In this document: positions 9,373 through 18,192 of the stretch, piece after piece | Layout of the letters: the number at the start of each line of letters is the position of its first letter | Numbering within the stretch: the first letter of the stretch is position 1 | Source: Parvibium lacunae | GTDB lineage: Bacteria > Pseudomonadota > Gammaproteobacteria > Burkholderiales > Burkholderiaceae_D | Assembly (NCBI RefSeq): GCF_003335215.1 | Contig: NZ_QPGB01000004.1 | Coordinates: forward strand, 124,001-188,000 | Direction of reading: 5' to 3' | DNA length: 64,000 bases | The notes under the pieces: generated by a model | What the model saw: the letters and a program-made list of their open reading frames with translations, nothing else | What the model was told of the DNA's origin: nothing | Database searches by the model: none | Translations under genes and position numbers: made by a program

Positions 9373-10333
9373 GACTCAACCTCTCCCTCCAAGCTTGTCT
9401 GGCCTGCCCAGCGCCGATTTCTTTGCACATCTGCAGCCGTGCGTAACCCAGCAATCATATCCCGCCCCAGCGCTCTACATGGTGGCGACGCCTATCGGAA
9501 ACTTAGGTGATATTACCTTGCGCGCCATGGCGGTATTACATTTGTGTGATGTGGTTGCTGCTGAAGATACCCGCACCAGCCAGCAGTTACTGGCCCGCTA
9601 TCGCTTGCATAAGACGATGCTAGCCGTACACCAGCACAACGAAAACGATGCGGCAGTCAAAGTGATTGCATATTTACAGCAAGGGCAACGGGTGGCCTTT
9701 GTTTCCGACGCTGGCACGCCGGGCTTATCAGACCCCGGCCAACGCTTGGTCGCTCAGGTGCGGCAAGCCGGTTTTCCGATCATCCCAATTCCCGGCCCCT
9801 CGGCGTTAGCCACCTTGCTGAGCGTGGCGGGCATAGACGATACCGATAGCGACCATCCGCTGCATTTCATCGGCTTTTTGCCGAGCAAAGCCACGCAAAG
9901 ACAAACCGTACTCGCACAGTTAGGGATGCTGCCTGGCGCCTTGCTGTTTTACGAAGCCCCACATCGCATCGCGGAGACGCTTGCCGCACTGAGCCAGCAA
10001 TGGCCTACGCGGCAACTGGTTATTGGACGCGAACTCACCAAGCAATTTGAACAAATTGCCGTGATGCCATTGGCCCAAGCCCCCGCTTGGTTGGCGCAAA
10101 ATCCCTATCATGCGCGTGGCGAATTTGCCTTGTTGGTGGCGGCGGTTCCCGCGCCTGCCGGACCCGATACCGCGATTCCAGCGGCAGCGAAACGAACCCT
10201 GGAAATACTGTTGGCAACGCTGCCTGATTTGCCCACAAAACAAGCGGCTCAGTTAGCGGCAGAAATTAGCGGCGGCAAGAAAAATCACTTGTATGATTAC
10301 GCCCTCCAACTTAAAACGACTCAGGAAAGATAA
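9371..10333 (+). CDS. rsmI: 16S rRNA (cytidine1402-2'-O)-methyltransferase RsmI
   Basis: About 320 residues of the tetrapyrrole-methylase (SpoU-unlike) fold. The signature YMVATPIGNLGDIT is near residue 36, followed by AAEDTRTS, FVSDAGTPGLSDPG and PGPSA. The enzyme methylates the ribose of C1402 in 16S rRNA with RsmH acting on the base. ATG 9371 is chosen; a further ATG at 9323 would add 16 residues not expected for the family. The next gene starts within the stop codon (TAATG), so they are coupled. Confidence 0.93.
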   Translation: MTQPLPPSLSGLPSADFFAHLQPCVTQQSYPAPALYMVATPIGNLGDITLRAMAVLHLCDVVAAEDTRTSQQLLARYRLHKTMLAVHQHNENDAAVKVIAYLQQGQRVAFVSDAGTPGLSDPGQRLVAQVRQAGFPIIPIPGPSALATLLSVAGIDDTDSDHPLHFIGFLPSKATQRQTVLAQLGMLPGALLFYEAPHRIAETLAALSQQWPTRQLVIGRELTKQFEQIAVMPLAQAPAWLAQNPYHARGEFALLVAAVPAPAGPDTAIPAAAKRTLEILLATLPDLPTKQAAQLAAEISGGKKNHLYDYALQLKTTQER

Positions 10334-11118
10334 TGCGCGCTTCAATCACCACCTCTCTGTTTACGGCACTGCTGCTCGGTTTCAGTGTTTCCGCCTTGGC
10401 CCAAGATAGCGTCGCCCTGCGGGTTAATGGCGTACCGATCCCCCAAGCCCATATCGACTTTATCGTCGCACAACTCAAAGAACGCGGCACACCAGACAGC
10501 CCTGAGCTACGCGCCAAAATTCGTGAAGATTTGATTATTAAAAACCTGTTGTTACAAGAAGCCAATAAAACCGCGGTTTCCCAAGACCCTGCTGTCCAGA
10601 CTGAATTAGCGCTGAGCCAGCAAAATATTGTGCTCAAAGGGTTTGTGCGTGACTATCAGAAAACCAATCCCATCACCGATGAGAAACTGCAAAACGAATA
10701 TGAGCGGATTAAATCAACCCTGCAGCGCACCCAGTATCTGGCTCGGCATATTTTGCTGAAAACAGAAAAAGAAGCCCAGGCTGTGTTGGCCGCGCTGAAA
10801 CAGGGCAAGAAATTTGAGAGTTTAGCCAAACAGTCAGCAGACCCTGGCAGCAAAGATAAAGGCGGCGAGCTGGGTTGGGCGGCCGCAGGTGATTTTGTGC
10901 CCGAGTTTGCGCAGGCCTTACTCGCTTTGAAAAAGGGCCAAACGACCACGGCGCCAGTGCAAACCCAATATGGTTTCCATATCATCCGCGTTGATGACAC
11001 CCGCAATTTGCCGCCGCCTTCACTGGAAACTATCAAGGACGAGCTGCGTCAAGAACTAGAAGCGTTGCAGCTCGACCAATTCGTCAAATCACTGCGTGCC
11101 CGTGCCGTCGTTCAATAA
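10333..11118 (+). CDS. Periplasmic parvulin-type peptidyl-prolyl isomerase
   Basis: 261 residues. A clear signal peptide ends in LAQ (about residue 24). A SurA/PpiC-like N-terminal helical chaperone part follows, then one parvulin domain (about 130-225) with ARHILLKT, ADPGSKDKGGELGW and QTQYGFHIIRVDD. Such proteins assist folding of exported proteins, especially outer-membrane ones. Translationally coupled to rsmI. It is shorter than SurA, which has two parvulin domains, so PpiC-like is a better name. Confidence 0.88.
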   Translation: MRASITTSLFTALLLGFSVSALAQDSVALRVNGVPIPQAHIDFIVAQLKERGTPDSPELRAKIREDLIIKNLLLQEANKTAVSQDPAVQTELALSQQNIVLKGFVRDYQKTNPITDEKLQNEYERIKSTLQRTQYLARHILLKTEKEAQAVLAALKQGKKFESLAKQSADPGSKDKGGELGWAAAGDFVPEFAQALLALKKGQTTTAPVQTQYGFHIIRVDDTRNLPPPSLETIKDELRQELEALQLDQFVKSLRARAVVQ

Positions 11119-11154
11119 GTTCTTCGCCTAAGCCAACAACAGGGATTCCCCTAG

Positions 11155-11173
11155 CCGGGGGAACTTCCCCCGG
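11155..11173. terminator. Perfect palindrome between the parvulin and antiporter genes
   Basis: Nine-base GC-rich arms (CCGGGGGAA / TTCCCCCGG) surround a single C. There is no T-run on either side, so it is not a canonical intrinsic terminator. It ends about 21 bases before the antiporter start, so it may instead fold in the leader of that mRNA. Confidence 0.35.
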
Positions 11174-11194
11174 GCCATGCCTGTCCATCAGTGT

Positions 11195-12889
11195 ATGGCC
11201 CATTCACTTAATCTGATCACCACCCTCGCTGCCTCCCTTGCCCTGGCTTTGCCGCTCGGGTTGCTGGCGCATGCCTTGCGCATGCCCACCATCTTGGGCT
11301 ATTTGCTCGCCGGGGTCTTGCTCGGTCCTGGCACCCCCGGCTTTGTGGCTGACCAGGTGCTGTCAGCGCAGCTAGCGGAAATTGGCGTCATGCTGCTGAT
11401 GTTTGGGGTAGGCTTACATTTCTCCGTGGGTGATCTGATGGCGGTGCGTCGAATCGCCATTCCTGGTGCGGTGGTGCAGATTGCAACGGCGACCCTACTC
11501 GGTCTGGCCGTGGCGCTCGCGTGGGGGTGGCCTTGGGGCACTGGCCTGATTTTTGGACTGGCACTGTCAGTTGCCAGCACCGTGGTGTTAATTCGCGCTT
11601 TGGAACAAAACCAGCAATTACATAGCACCAATGGTCAGATTGCTGTTGGCTGGCTGGTAGTGGAAGACTTCGTGATGGTGCTGGTGCTGGTCTTGTTACC
11701 CGCGCTGGCGGGTTTATTGGCGCCAGCAACCGGCAGCCCACAGCCGACCCTAGACTTAAGCAGCGCCCTGCTCAAAACACTGGGGCAGATTGTGCTCTTT
11801 GTCGCGCTGATGTTACTAATTGGTCGGCGCTTTTTACCTTGGTTGTTATGGCATGTCGCAAGTCGCGGCTCACGTGAGCTGTTTACGTTGTGCGTGGTGG
11901 CGCTGGCGCTTGGAATCGCCTATGCCGCTGCCCATTGGTTTGGGGTTTCGTATGCCCTGGGGGCTTTTTTCGCTGGCATGGTTATGCGTGAGTCGCATCT
12001 GGCGCAACGCGCGGCGGAAGACTCCTTGCCATTGCGGGAAGCCTTTTCGGTCTTGTTTTTTGTCGCGGTTGGCATGTTGCTTGATCCGCAGATTCTCTTA
12101 CAATCCCCCGGCAAGGTAGTGGCGGTATTGGCCATTATCGTGTTCGGTAAATCGTTGGCAGCAGCGCTATTAGTGTTGTTGTGGCGCTATCCGCTCAATA
12201 CAGCTTTAACGGTGTCCGCCAGCCTGGCGCAAATTGGCGAGTTTTCCTTTATTTTGGCGGGCTTAGGCTTAACCTATGGCTTGCTTTCGCCGGAAGCCAA
12301 CAGTTTGATCGTGGCTGGGGCGTTATTCTCGATCGCCTTCAACCCAGTGTTATTTCGATTGATTCAGCCGTTGCAAACGTGGCTGTGTCGACATTCCAGC
12401 CGTGCGCGGCAGATGGCAATGACGCAAGACCCCTTGGCGGTTTTACCCGATACCACGCCAGCCGCGCAGCTCACTGCCCACACCATTATTGTGGGCTATG
12501 GCGCCATCGGCGCGCAGCTAGGGGCGATGTTGCGCGATGCCGGCCAACCTTGGGTCGTGATTGAGCGTAATCGACAGAGCGTTGAGGGGCTGCGACAACA
12601 AACCGTGTCAGCGGTAGCCGGCGATGCAACCACCCCTGAAGCCCTGATTCAAGGGCACGTGATGCGTGCTGCGCAGATGGTGGTAACGGTGCAAGACGCA
12701 GCCTGCGTTCAAGCGGTACTGCAATTAGCGCACACGTTAAATCCCAACCTACCCTGTCTTGTGCTGAGCGATTCTGCGGAAGACGCGAGCCATTTTGCCT
12801 TGTTGCCAAATACAACCGTGATACAGACACCGCATGCCCTGGCACAAACGGTACTGCACTTCATTCATCCCATCACGAGAAAGCAATGA
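11195..12889 (+). CDS. ybaL: YbaL/Kef-type monovalent cation:proton antiporter
   Basis: 564 residues. An N-terminal CPA2 sodium/hydrogen exchanger domain with about 12 membrane helices contains LAELG/LAEIGVMLLMFGVGLHFS and WLVVEDFVMVLVLVLLP, close to E. coli YbaL. A soluble TrkA-N (RCK-like) domain follows, with the nucleotide loop VGYGAIGAQLG at about residue 435. Likely role is K+ or Na+ efflux for protons, gated by a nucleotide. I start it at ATG 11195 because YbaL proteins begin right before the LITT helix; ATG 11177 is also in frame. The next gene overlaps by 4 bases. Confidence 0.88.
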   Translation: MAHSLNLITTLAASLALALPLGLLAHALRMPTILGYLLAGVLLGPGTPGFVADQVLSAQLAEIGVMLLMFGVGLHFSVGDLMAVRRIAIPGAVVQIATATLLGLAVALAWGWPWGTGLIFGLALSVASTVVLIRALEQNQQLHSTNGQIAVGWLVVEDFVMVLVLVLLPALAGLLAPATGSPQPTLDLSSALLKTLGQIVLFVALMLLIGRRFLPWLLWHVASRGSRELFTLCVVALALGIAYAAAHWFGVSYALGAFFAGMVMRESHLAQRAAEDSLPLREAFSVLFFVAVGMLLDPQILLQSPGKVVAVLAIIVFGKSLAAALLVLLWRYPLNTALTVSASLAQIGEFSFILAGLGLTYGLLSPEANSLIVAGALFSIAFNPVLFRLIQPLQTWLCRHSSRARQMAMTQDPLAVLPDTTPAAQLTAHTIIVGYGAIGAQLGAMLRDAGQPWVVIERNRQSVEGLRQQTVSAVAGDATTPEALIQGHVMRAAQMVVTVQDAACVQAVLQLAHTLNPNLPCLVLSDSAEDASHFALLPNTTVIQTPHALAQTVLHFIHPITRKQ

Positions 12890-13674
12890 CTATGTCAATA
12901 CCCTCCCTGACCGCCCCTGTTTCTCTACCCTTGCTGACGACGTTACTGGCCGCTTTCTGCACGGCCGCTAATGCCAACCCATCGGCGCGTGCCAGCTCGG
13001 TAGAGCTGGAAGTGGGCGGTTATCAAGCCAGCCGGAACCAGATTGAATCGCCCAACGACGGCAGCGCGAGCCGGATCGACTTAGCAAGCGCCACCACGGG
13101 GACCGCCTGGATGCCGCGTTTAACCGTGACCTTGCCGAGTGGGCGTGAGTCGCAGTGGCGGCTGGTTGCCGCGCCGTTACGGCTGAGTGGTGAACACACC
13201 TATTCGCAATCCCAACGTTACGAAGGGCAAACTTTTCAGGCCAATCAACCCACCCAAGTTGATTACCGTTTTGATTCTTATCGGGCGACCTGGCGCACCC
13301 CATTTACCCCGTTCGCGGGTTTGCCAAACTGGCAGTTATGGCTGGGCGGTACGCTCTTTATCCGCGATGCAGAGGTCACCCTACGCCAAGGCGGCAGCCA
13401 GGCACGACGTGCTGATACCGGCCTGGTGCCGTTGTTACATGTTGGGCTTACTGGCCAGTTAGCGACGCGCTGGCATCTTTATGCCGACATGGATGCTTTG
13501 GGTAGCTCGCGCGGCCGCGCGATTGATGCCAGTGTGCGGGTGGGTTACGCCTTGAGTCCCAATTGGCAAGCGCTGGTGGGGGCGCGCATGATTGACGGCG
13601 GCGCTGACAATCGTAGCGTCTATAACTTTGCCACCTTTTATGCCACCACGCTTGGGTTGCAGTATCGTTTCTAA
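12886..13674 (+). CDS. Predicted outer-membrane beta-barrel protein, unknown function
   Basis: 262 residues, not recognised by family. A signal peptide ends near ANA (about residue 30). Alternating hydrophobic/polar stretches, a wealth of aromatic girdle residues, and a C-terminal LQYRF ending are typical of small outer-membrane barrels. It starts with an ATGA overlap to the antiporter gene, which links their translation. A porin-like or membrane-stability role is possible but not shown. Confidence 0.65.
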   Translation: MTMSIPSLTAPVSLPLLTTLLAAFCTAANANPSARASSVELEVGGYQASRNQIESPNDGSASRIDLASATTGTAWMPRLTVTLPSGRESQWRLVAAPLRLSGEHTYSQSQRYEGQTFQANQPTQVDYRFDSYRATWRTPFTPFAGLPNWQLWLGGTLFIRDAEVTLRQGGSQARRADTGLVPLLHVGLTGQLATRWHLYADMDALGSSRGRAIDASVRVGYALSPNWQALVGARMIDGGADNRSVYNFATFYATTLGLQYRF

Positions 13675-13710
13675 GCGTCGCGCCAGGCGTTGAAATGGTA
13701 TGCTGTACGC

Positions 13711-14982
13711 ATGAAGATAACTCGTTTTTATGGCTGGACTGCATGCCTTGCCTTGGCCGTATTGGCCGGGGCGTTTTTTTATTTTTCTGGCCGCAGTAAA
13801 GCGGTTGAAACGCGCACCGTAGAGTCCGGCGAGCTACAGCAAACGATTGTCGCCACCGGTCGGGTGGTGACGCCAGCGCGGGCTGAATTGGGTGCTCAAG
13901 TCACCGCGACAATTCATCAAGTGCTGGTGCGTGAAGGGGAGGTTGTTGAAGCGGGGCAACGCCTGTTGACCTTACGCGACGGTGAAAGTGAAGCCAGCTT
14001 GGGGCAAGCCCAAGCCGCCGTGCGCGAAGCCCAAGCGCGGTTGCAGCAGTTGAAGGGCGTCAGTGAGCCAGTCAGTCAGCAGGCCGTTCGCCAGGCGCAG
14101 GCCAACTTGCAAGTAGCCCAAGCTGATTGGCAGCGCACCCAACAATTAACCCAACAAGGCTTTTTTTCTCAAGCGCGGCTGGATGATGCCCAGCGTAACC
14201 TTGATACAGCCCGCGCCGCACTGGCAAGCGCCCAAACGCAAGCTGCTGCAAATCAGCCTAACGGCGCCGAGACCCTATTGGCGCAGGCGCGTTTAGCCCA
14301 AGCCCAAGCCGCTTTGGCGGCAGCGCAAGTGCGGCAGACTTACATGCGCTTGGAAGCCCCCTTTCCTGCCACCGTACTAAGCCGCAGTGCCGAGCCCGGT
14401 AGCATTGCGCAACCCGGCAAAGTATTACTGACCTTAGCGCAGCGGGGGGAGACGCGGCTCTATGTGAATGTGGATGAGAAACAATTACCTTACTTACGGC
14501 CTGGGCTGGCAGCCGTGGCGGTGGCTGATGCCTACCCGAGCCAGCCGATAGCCGCACAGCTTTATTTTGTGGCGCCTGCTATCGACCCCCAGCGTGGCAC
14601 GGTGGAAGTGCGTCTGCAAGTGGCCGACCCGCCTGCCTTTTTGAAAGCGGATATGACCGTGTCAGTCGAAATGTTGGTGGGTAAGAAAACCCAAACCTTG
14701 AAACTGGCGAGCGATGCAATTCGAGAGCGGGATAGTGCCCAGCCTTACGTCTTGGCGATTCAGGCCGGTAGAGTGGTACGGGTGCCCGTACAGTTAGGCT
14801 TGCGCGGCGTCGGCATGGTTGAGATTTTGCAAGGGTTAGCAGCCGGCGATCAGGTGATTAGCGCCACGGCCAACGTGAAACCCGGCGAACGTGTGCGGCC
14901 ATTAACCGTGAGCAAACTTGGCGAGGCCCCGCTTTCCTTGCTGAGCCATTACCATGCGCCACCCGCACTGGGGCAGGCATGA
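13711..14982 (+). CDS. Membrane-fusion (HlyD/MacA-like) adaptor of an ABC exporter
   Basis: About 423 residues with one N-terminal membrane segment (TACLALAVLAGAFFYF). The lipoyl/barrel-sandwich halves flank an Ala/Gln-rich coiled-coil hairpin (about 90-210) containing repeated QAQ-type heptads. The C-terminal beta-barrel region includes PGERVRPL. The architecture is that of MacA-type adaptors. ATG 13711 is used; a TTG at 13690 would add seven residues before the membrane segment. The permease gene overlaps its end by 4 bases, so adaptor, permease and ATPase form one unit. Confidence 0.85.
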   Translation: MKITRFYGWTACLALAVLAGAFFYFSGRSKAVETRTVESGELQQTIVATGRVVTPARAELGAQVTATIHQVLVREGEVVEAGQRLLTLRDGESEASLGQAQAAVREAQARLQQLKGVSEPVSQQAVRQAQANLQVAQADWQRTQQLTQQGFFSQARLDDAQRNLDTARAALASAQTQAAANQPNGAETLLAQARLAQAQAALAAAQVRQTYMRLEAPFPATVLSRSAEPGSIAQPGKVLLTLAQRGETRLYVNVDEKQLPYLRPGLAAVAVADAYPSQPIAAQLYFVAPAIDPQRGTVEVRLQVADPPAFLKADMTVSVEMLVGKKTQTLKLASDAIRERDSAQPYVLAIQAGRVVRVPVQLGLRGVGMVEILQGLAAGDQVISATANVKPGERVRPLTVSKLGEAPLSLLSHYHAPPALGQA

Positions 14983-16256
14983 ACTGGCATTTGCCATTTG
15001 CTTGGCTGGTTGCGATTCGTTTTCTGCGCGAAGGCCGCATGCAAACCTGGCTGATCTTGGCGGGCGTGACAGGCGGGGTAGCCGTGATCATCTTCTTAAC
15101 ACAACTGATCAACCAACTCCAGGCAACCATCATTGACCGCGTGTTGGGCTCGCAAGCCCACATCGTTATTCGCCCCGCCGAAGACCTGACGCGGCGGGGC
15201 TTGCTCGACACGAATCCAGAATCGTCTCCTGCCGCCGACGCTATCCCTGGCCCCGATGCCGTGAGTGCGGTGGTTCAGCCCCGCGCTCAACGCCTACGTA
15301 GCGTCGATCAGTGGGAGAAAATCGCCCAATTAGCCGCCCGCAGCCCGGGGGTCGTCGCGGTTTCTCCCGTTGTTTCCGGGCCGGGGTTTGCGATCCGTGG
15401 CGGTGCCAGCAAATCCATCGCGCTGCTTGGCGTGCAGCCGGAGCATTACACGCGCGTAGTGAAAATGACCAGCTACATGGTGCGCGGGCAATTTCAACTC
15501 AGTGGGACAGAGACAATTATCGGGACCGAGTTAGCCAAAGATCTGGGGGTCAGTGTGGGCGATAAAATCCGCATCTTAACCGCGACCGGCTTCGAGGCAC
15601 GCCGTGACGATACCCTCACGATTGTTGGCTTATTCGACATGGGCAATAAAGATCTCAACCGACGCTGGGTATTTACCACCTTGAAAGTCGCGCAAAATCT
15701 GCTTGACCTGCCGGGAGGTGTCTCGAACCTCGACCTGACGGTCAGCGATTTGTTCAGCGCCAACACCATTGCCATGCGCCTGCAGGCGCAAACCGGGTTG
15801 ACCGTAGAGTCTTGGATGCAAACCAATTCAGGGCTGTTAAATGCCTTATTCAATCAGAGCGTGAGCAATAACTTGATTCGCACATTTGTAATCCTGATCG
15901 TGGCCTTGGGGATTTCCAGTGTGCTGGTCGTCTCGGTGGTGCAGAAGCAGAAAGAAATTGGCATTTTGCGGGCAATGGGCGCACCACGCGATCGCATCAT
16001 GCTGATCTTTTTATTGCAGGGCGGCATAGTGGGCCTGTTCGGCTCGTTGCTCGGCTCAGCCTTATCGTATTCACTTCTGTGGCTGTTCTCCCATATTTAC
16101 CGCTCACCCGACGGCTCAGCGCTGTTTAATCCACGTCTAGACCCTAAATTGGTTTTGTTGGCTTGGCTAATCGCGGTGTTGGTGGGGGTTTGTGCTGCTG
16201 CCCTGCCGGCACGCCGAGCCGCACGCATGGACCCCGTGCAAGCTATTCGAGCGTAA
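14979..16256 (+). CDS. FtsX-like ABC permease (MacB/Lol type)
   Basis: 425 residues. First membrane helix at about 22-45, then a long periplasmic domain (about 45-290), then three more helices: the FtsX/MacB_PCD layout. The cytoplasmic loop after helix two has [14 protein letters not shown], the coupling segment typical of this family, and the C-terminus ends in [14 protein letters not shown]. It overlaps the adaptor by 4 bases and is followed 4 bases later by its ATPase. The substrate is unknown; DevC-like or lipoprotein/macrolide exporters have the same layout. Confidence 0.87.
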   Translation: MNWHLPFAWLVAIRFLREGRMQTWLILAGVTGGVAVIIFLTQLINQLQATIIDRVLGSQAHIVIRPAEDLTRRGLLDTNPESSPAADAIPGPDAVSAVVQPRAQRLRSVDQWEKIAQLAARSPGVVAVSPVVSGPGFAIRGGASKSIALLGVQPEHYTRVVKMTSYMVRGQFQLSGTETIIGTELAKDLGVSVGDKIRILTATGFEARRDDTLTIVGLFDMGNKDLNRRWVFTTLKVAQNLLDLPGGVSNLDLTVSDLFSANTIAMRLQAQTGLTVESWMQTNSGLLNALFNQSVSNNLIRTFVILIVALGISSVLVVSVVQKQKEIGILRAMGAPRDRIMLIFLLQGGIVGLFGSLLGSALSYSLLWLFSHIYRSPDGSALFNPRLDPKLVLLAWLIAVLVGVCAAALPARRAARMDPVQAIRA

Positions 16257-16260
16257 CGGC

Positions 16261-16989
16261 ATGAGCTTGGTAGAGACGCCGATGACGACCCCGATTCTCA
16301 CGCTACAAGGGATCTATAAACGCTACCAGATTGGCACAGCGGTCGAAACCGAAGTGCTGCACGGGATCGACTTGAGCCTCCAAGCCCAGGAGTTTGTGGC
16401 GCTTACCGGGCCTTCCGGTTCGGGTAAATCAACTTTGCTGAATATTATTGGTCTGCTTGAGCCACCGACCAGCGGCACCCTGCAAATTGCAGGGCAAACC
16501 ACCCAAGGGCTTGATGAAGCAGCGTTAACCCGATTACGGGGCGTAACGATTGGATTCGTCTTTCAGTTTCACCATTTGCTACCCGCATTTAGTGCGCTGG
16601 AAAATGTCATGCTGCCAGCCATTATCGAACAAGGCCGCGCCAGTTCGGCCCTTGAAAAACAGGCTCTTGCCTTGCTGGAACGGGTCGGCTTGGGCAACGC
16701 TGCGCACAAAAAACCCAGTGAGTTGTCGGGCGGTATGCAACAGCGAGTTGCCATTGCACGGGCGCTGCTGTTACAACCCAAGCTCATTTTGGCCGACGAA
16801 CCGACCGGTAATCTCGACACCAAAACTGCCGATGAGGTCTTTGCATTACTACAGGAGTTCAACCAGACCCACGGCAGTGCGTGCTTGATTGTGACCCACG
16901 ATCCACGCTTGGCCGCCCGTTGCGATCGCCAATTAACCTTGGTGGATGGCCGCTTGCAGAAAGACTTTGCGCAAGCCAGTAGGGTTTAA
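16261..16989 (+). CDS. ABC transporter ATPase, LolD/MacB-like
   Basis: About 242 residues. Walker [11 protein letters not shown]-loop FQFHHLLP, signature [15 protein letters not shown] and Walker [13 protein letters not shown] are all intact, and the H-loop is THD. The Q-loop and signature are those of the LolD/FtsE/MacB class that pairs with FtsX-like permeases, as here. ATG 16261 (four bases after the permease stop) is chosen; ATG 16282 is a second option. The 3' end overlaps convergently with the next gene by 4 bases. Confidence 0.9.
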   Translation: MSLVETPMTTPILTLQGIYKRYQIGTAVETEVLHGIDLSLQAQEFVALTGPSGSGKSTLLNIIGLLEPPTSGTLQIAGQTTQGLDEAALTRLRGVTIGFVFQFHHLLPAFSALENVMLPAIIEQGRASSALEKQALALLERVGLGNAAHKKPSELSGGMQQRVAIARALLLQPKLILADEPTGNLDTKTADEVFALLQEFNQTHGSACLIVTHDPRLAARCDRQLTLVDGRLQKDFAQASRV

Positions 16990-17474
16990 TCGAGCGGCTT
17001 CACCCCATAGCGCCGGTGCGCGCTTGCCACTTTTTCTGCTTGCGATTGGGCTGGAAAGAGTCGGTAGCTTGGCGCCACAATCGGACTGCTTTGTGTAAGG
17101 GTCACCACAATAATGCCGTGAATGGGGAAGGCGCCACCCGTCATGGCGGTAAGCGGGGCTAGCCATTCGTGATATTGCGGTTCGCTCATTGCGGCTTGCG
17201 CGGGAACGTAGCGTGCCTGCCCATACAGCTTGAGTCCTTTTTGCGTAAAGATATCAATCAGGGAAACACAGACAGCCGGTTGGGCCTGGAGATTACGGAC
17301 GCTTTGCGGTGAGGCAATATTGGCGATGACCAGTTGCTGCGGGTTCAAAAACGCAAAGATTTCTTTGGGCGAGACGTTGGGCTGCCCCTGATTATCAACC
17401 GTGGCTAACCAGCAAAGCACGGCTTGTTGGGCTAAATCGGCTAAATCAGCGAAGTCAGGAAGAAGTGTCGTCAT
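16986..17474 (-). CDS. Pyridoxamine 5'-phosphate oxidase-like flavin protein
   Basis: 162 residues. The PNPOx split-barrel start is visible as [22 protein letters not shown], followed by [13 protein letters not shown] and a [18 protein letters not shown] strand pair. These small proteins bind FMN or F420 and act as reductases or general stress proteins. A specific substrate cannot be named. Its start overlaps the Lrp-type regulator's stop by 4 bases, so they form one unit that reads away from hppD. Confidence 0.78.
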   Translation of the reverse strand: MTTLLPDFADLADLAQQAVLCWLATVDNQGQPNVSPKEIFAFLNPQQLVIANIASPQSVRNLQAQPAVCVSLIDIFTQKGLKLYGQARYVPAQAAMSEPQYHEWLAPLTAMTGGAFPIHGIIVVTLTQSSPIVAPSYRLFPAQSQAEKVASAHRRYGVKPLD

Positions 17475-17998
17475 GGTAAGGGCAGGGCGGTGGTTTCTTT
17501 AATGGCTTGTAAGGCAAAACTCGATTTAACATCAACGACAGCAGGATGGGTCATCAGGCGCTGCATAACAAACTCTGAAAAATGGGCCATGTCTTGCACA
17601 TGCACGCGCATCAGATAATCGGCTTCACCGGTCATCACGTAGCAACTCACCACTTCTTTCCAGGTTGCGACGGCTGCTGCAAAATCTTCAATCGGTGATT
17701 TGGCATGGCGCAAGCGTCCGTCAAATTTTTGTAGCCGCACAGAGACAAACGCAAGCAAACCTAAACCGATTTTTTCTGGGGCCAGCAGGGCCACATAACG
17801 TTTGATTAGCCCGGCTTCTTCCAGGCGCTTAACGCGCCGCAAGCAGGGGCTGGGGCTGAGCGCGACCGCATCTGCCAGGGCTTGATTACTCATGCGGCCA
17901 TCTTGTTGCAATTGCTCAAGGATGGCGCGATCAAAGCGGTCAAGACGATCAAGGTGATCAGCAGGCAAGGTTAGCGATGAATCATCAAGGCTTGGCAT
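17471..17998 (-). CDS. Lrp/AsnC-family transcriptional regulator
   Basis: 175 residues. An N-terminal winged HTH (about 20-75: FDRAILEQLQQDGRMSNQALADAVALSPSPCLRRVKRLEE) is followed by the RAM effector domain (about 85-165, with YVMTGEADYLMRVHVQD). Lrp/AsnC proteins sense amino acids. It is divergent from hppD with 194 bases between the starts, which makes tyrosine or phenylalanine breakdown its likely target (inference). Confidence 0.9.
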   Translation of the reverse strand: MPSLDDSSLTLPADHLDRLDRFDRAILEQLQQDGRMSNQALADAVALSPSPCLRRVKRLEEAGLIKRYVALLAPEKIGLGLLAFVSVRLQKFDGRLRHAKSPIEDFAAAVATWKEVVSCYVMTGEADYLMRVHVQDMAHFSEFVMQRLMTHPAVVDVKSSFALQAIKETTALPLP

Positions 17999-18192
17999 AA
18001 TCTATCAATAAATTGATTGAATAAAATGGAATATTGCGCCATAAAACCAATTTAGGCAATTTTTTAGCATTATCTTGCGAGCCATTTGACTATACTGAAA
18101 ACAAGTTTGATTCGGCCCCAGCGTGTCTTTAAGGCTGACCTCGCCACAACCCGATTTCTTATTACCTACTGCCTATTGATCAAGGAGTACGT
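17999..18192 (+). promoter_or_regulatory. AT-rich divergent promoter region of lrp-like gene and hppD
   Basis: The first half is strikingly AT-rich with several TTGATTGA/ATAAAAT-like runs, as Lrp-type operators often are. TATACT at 18091-18096 is a good -10 for hppD but has no clear -35 at 17-18 bases, which would suit an activator-dependent promoter. AAGGAG at 18182-18187 is the hppD ribosome site. Confidence 0.45.
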
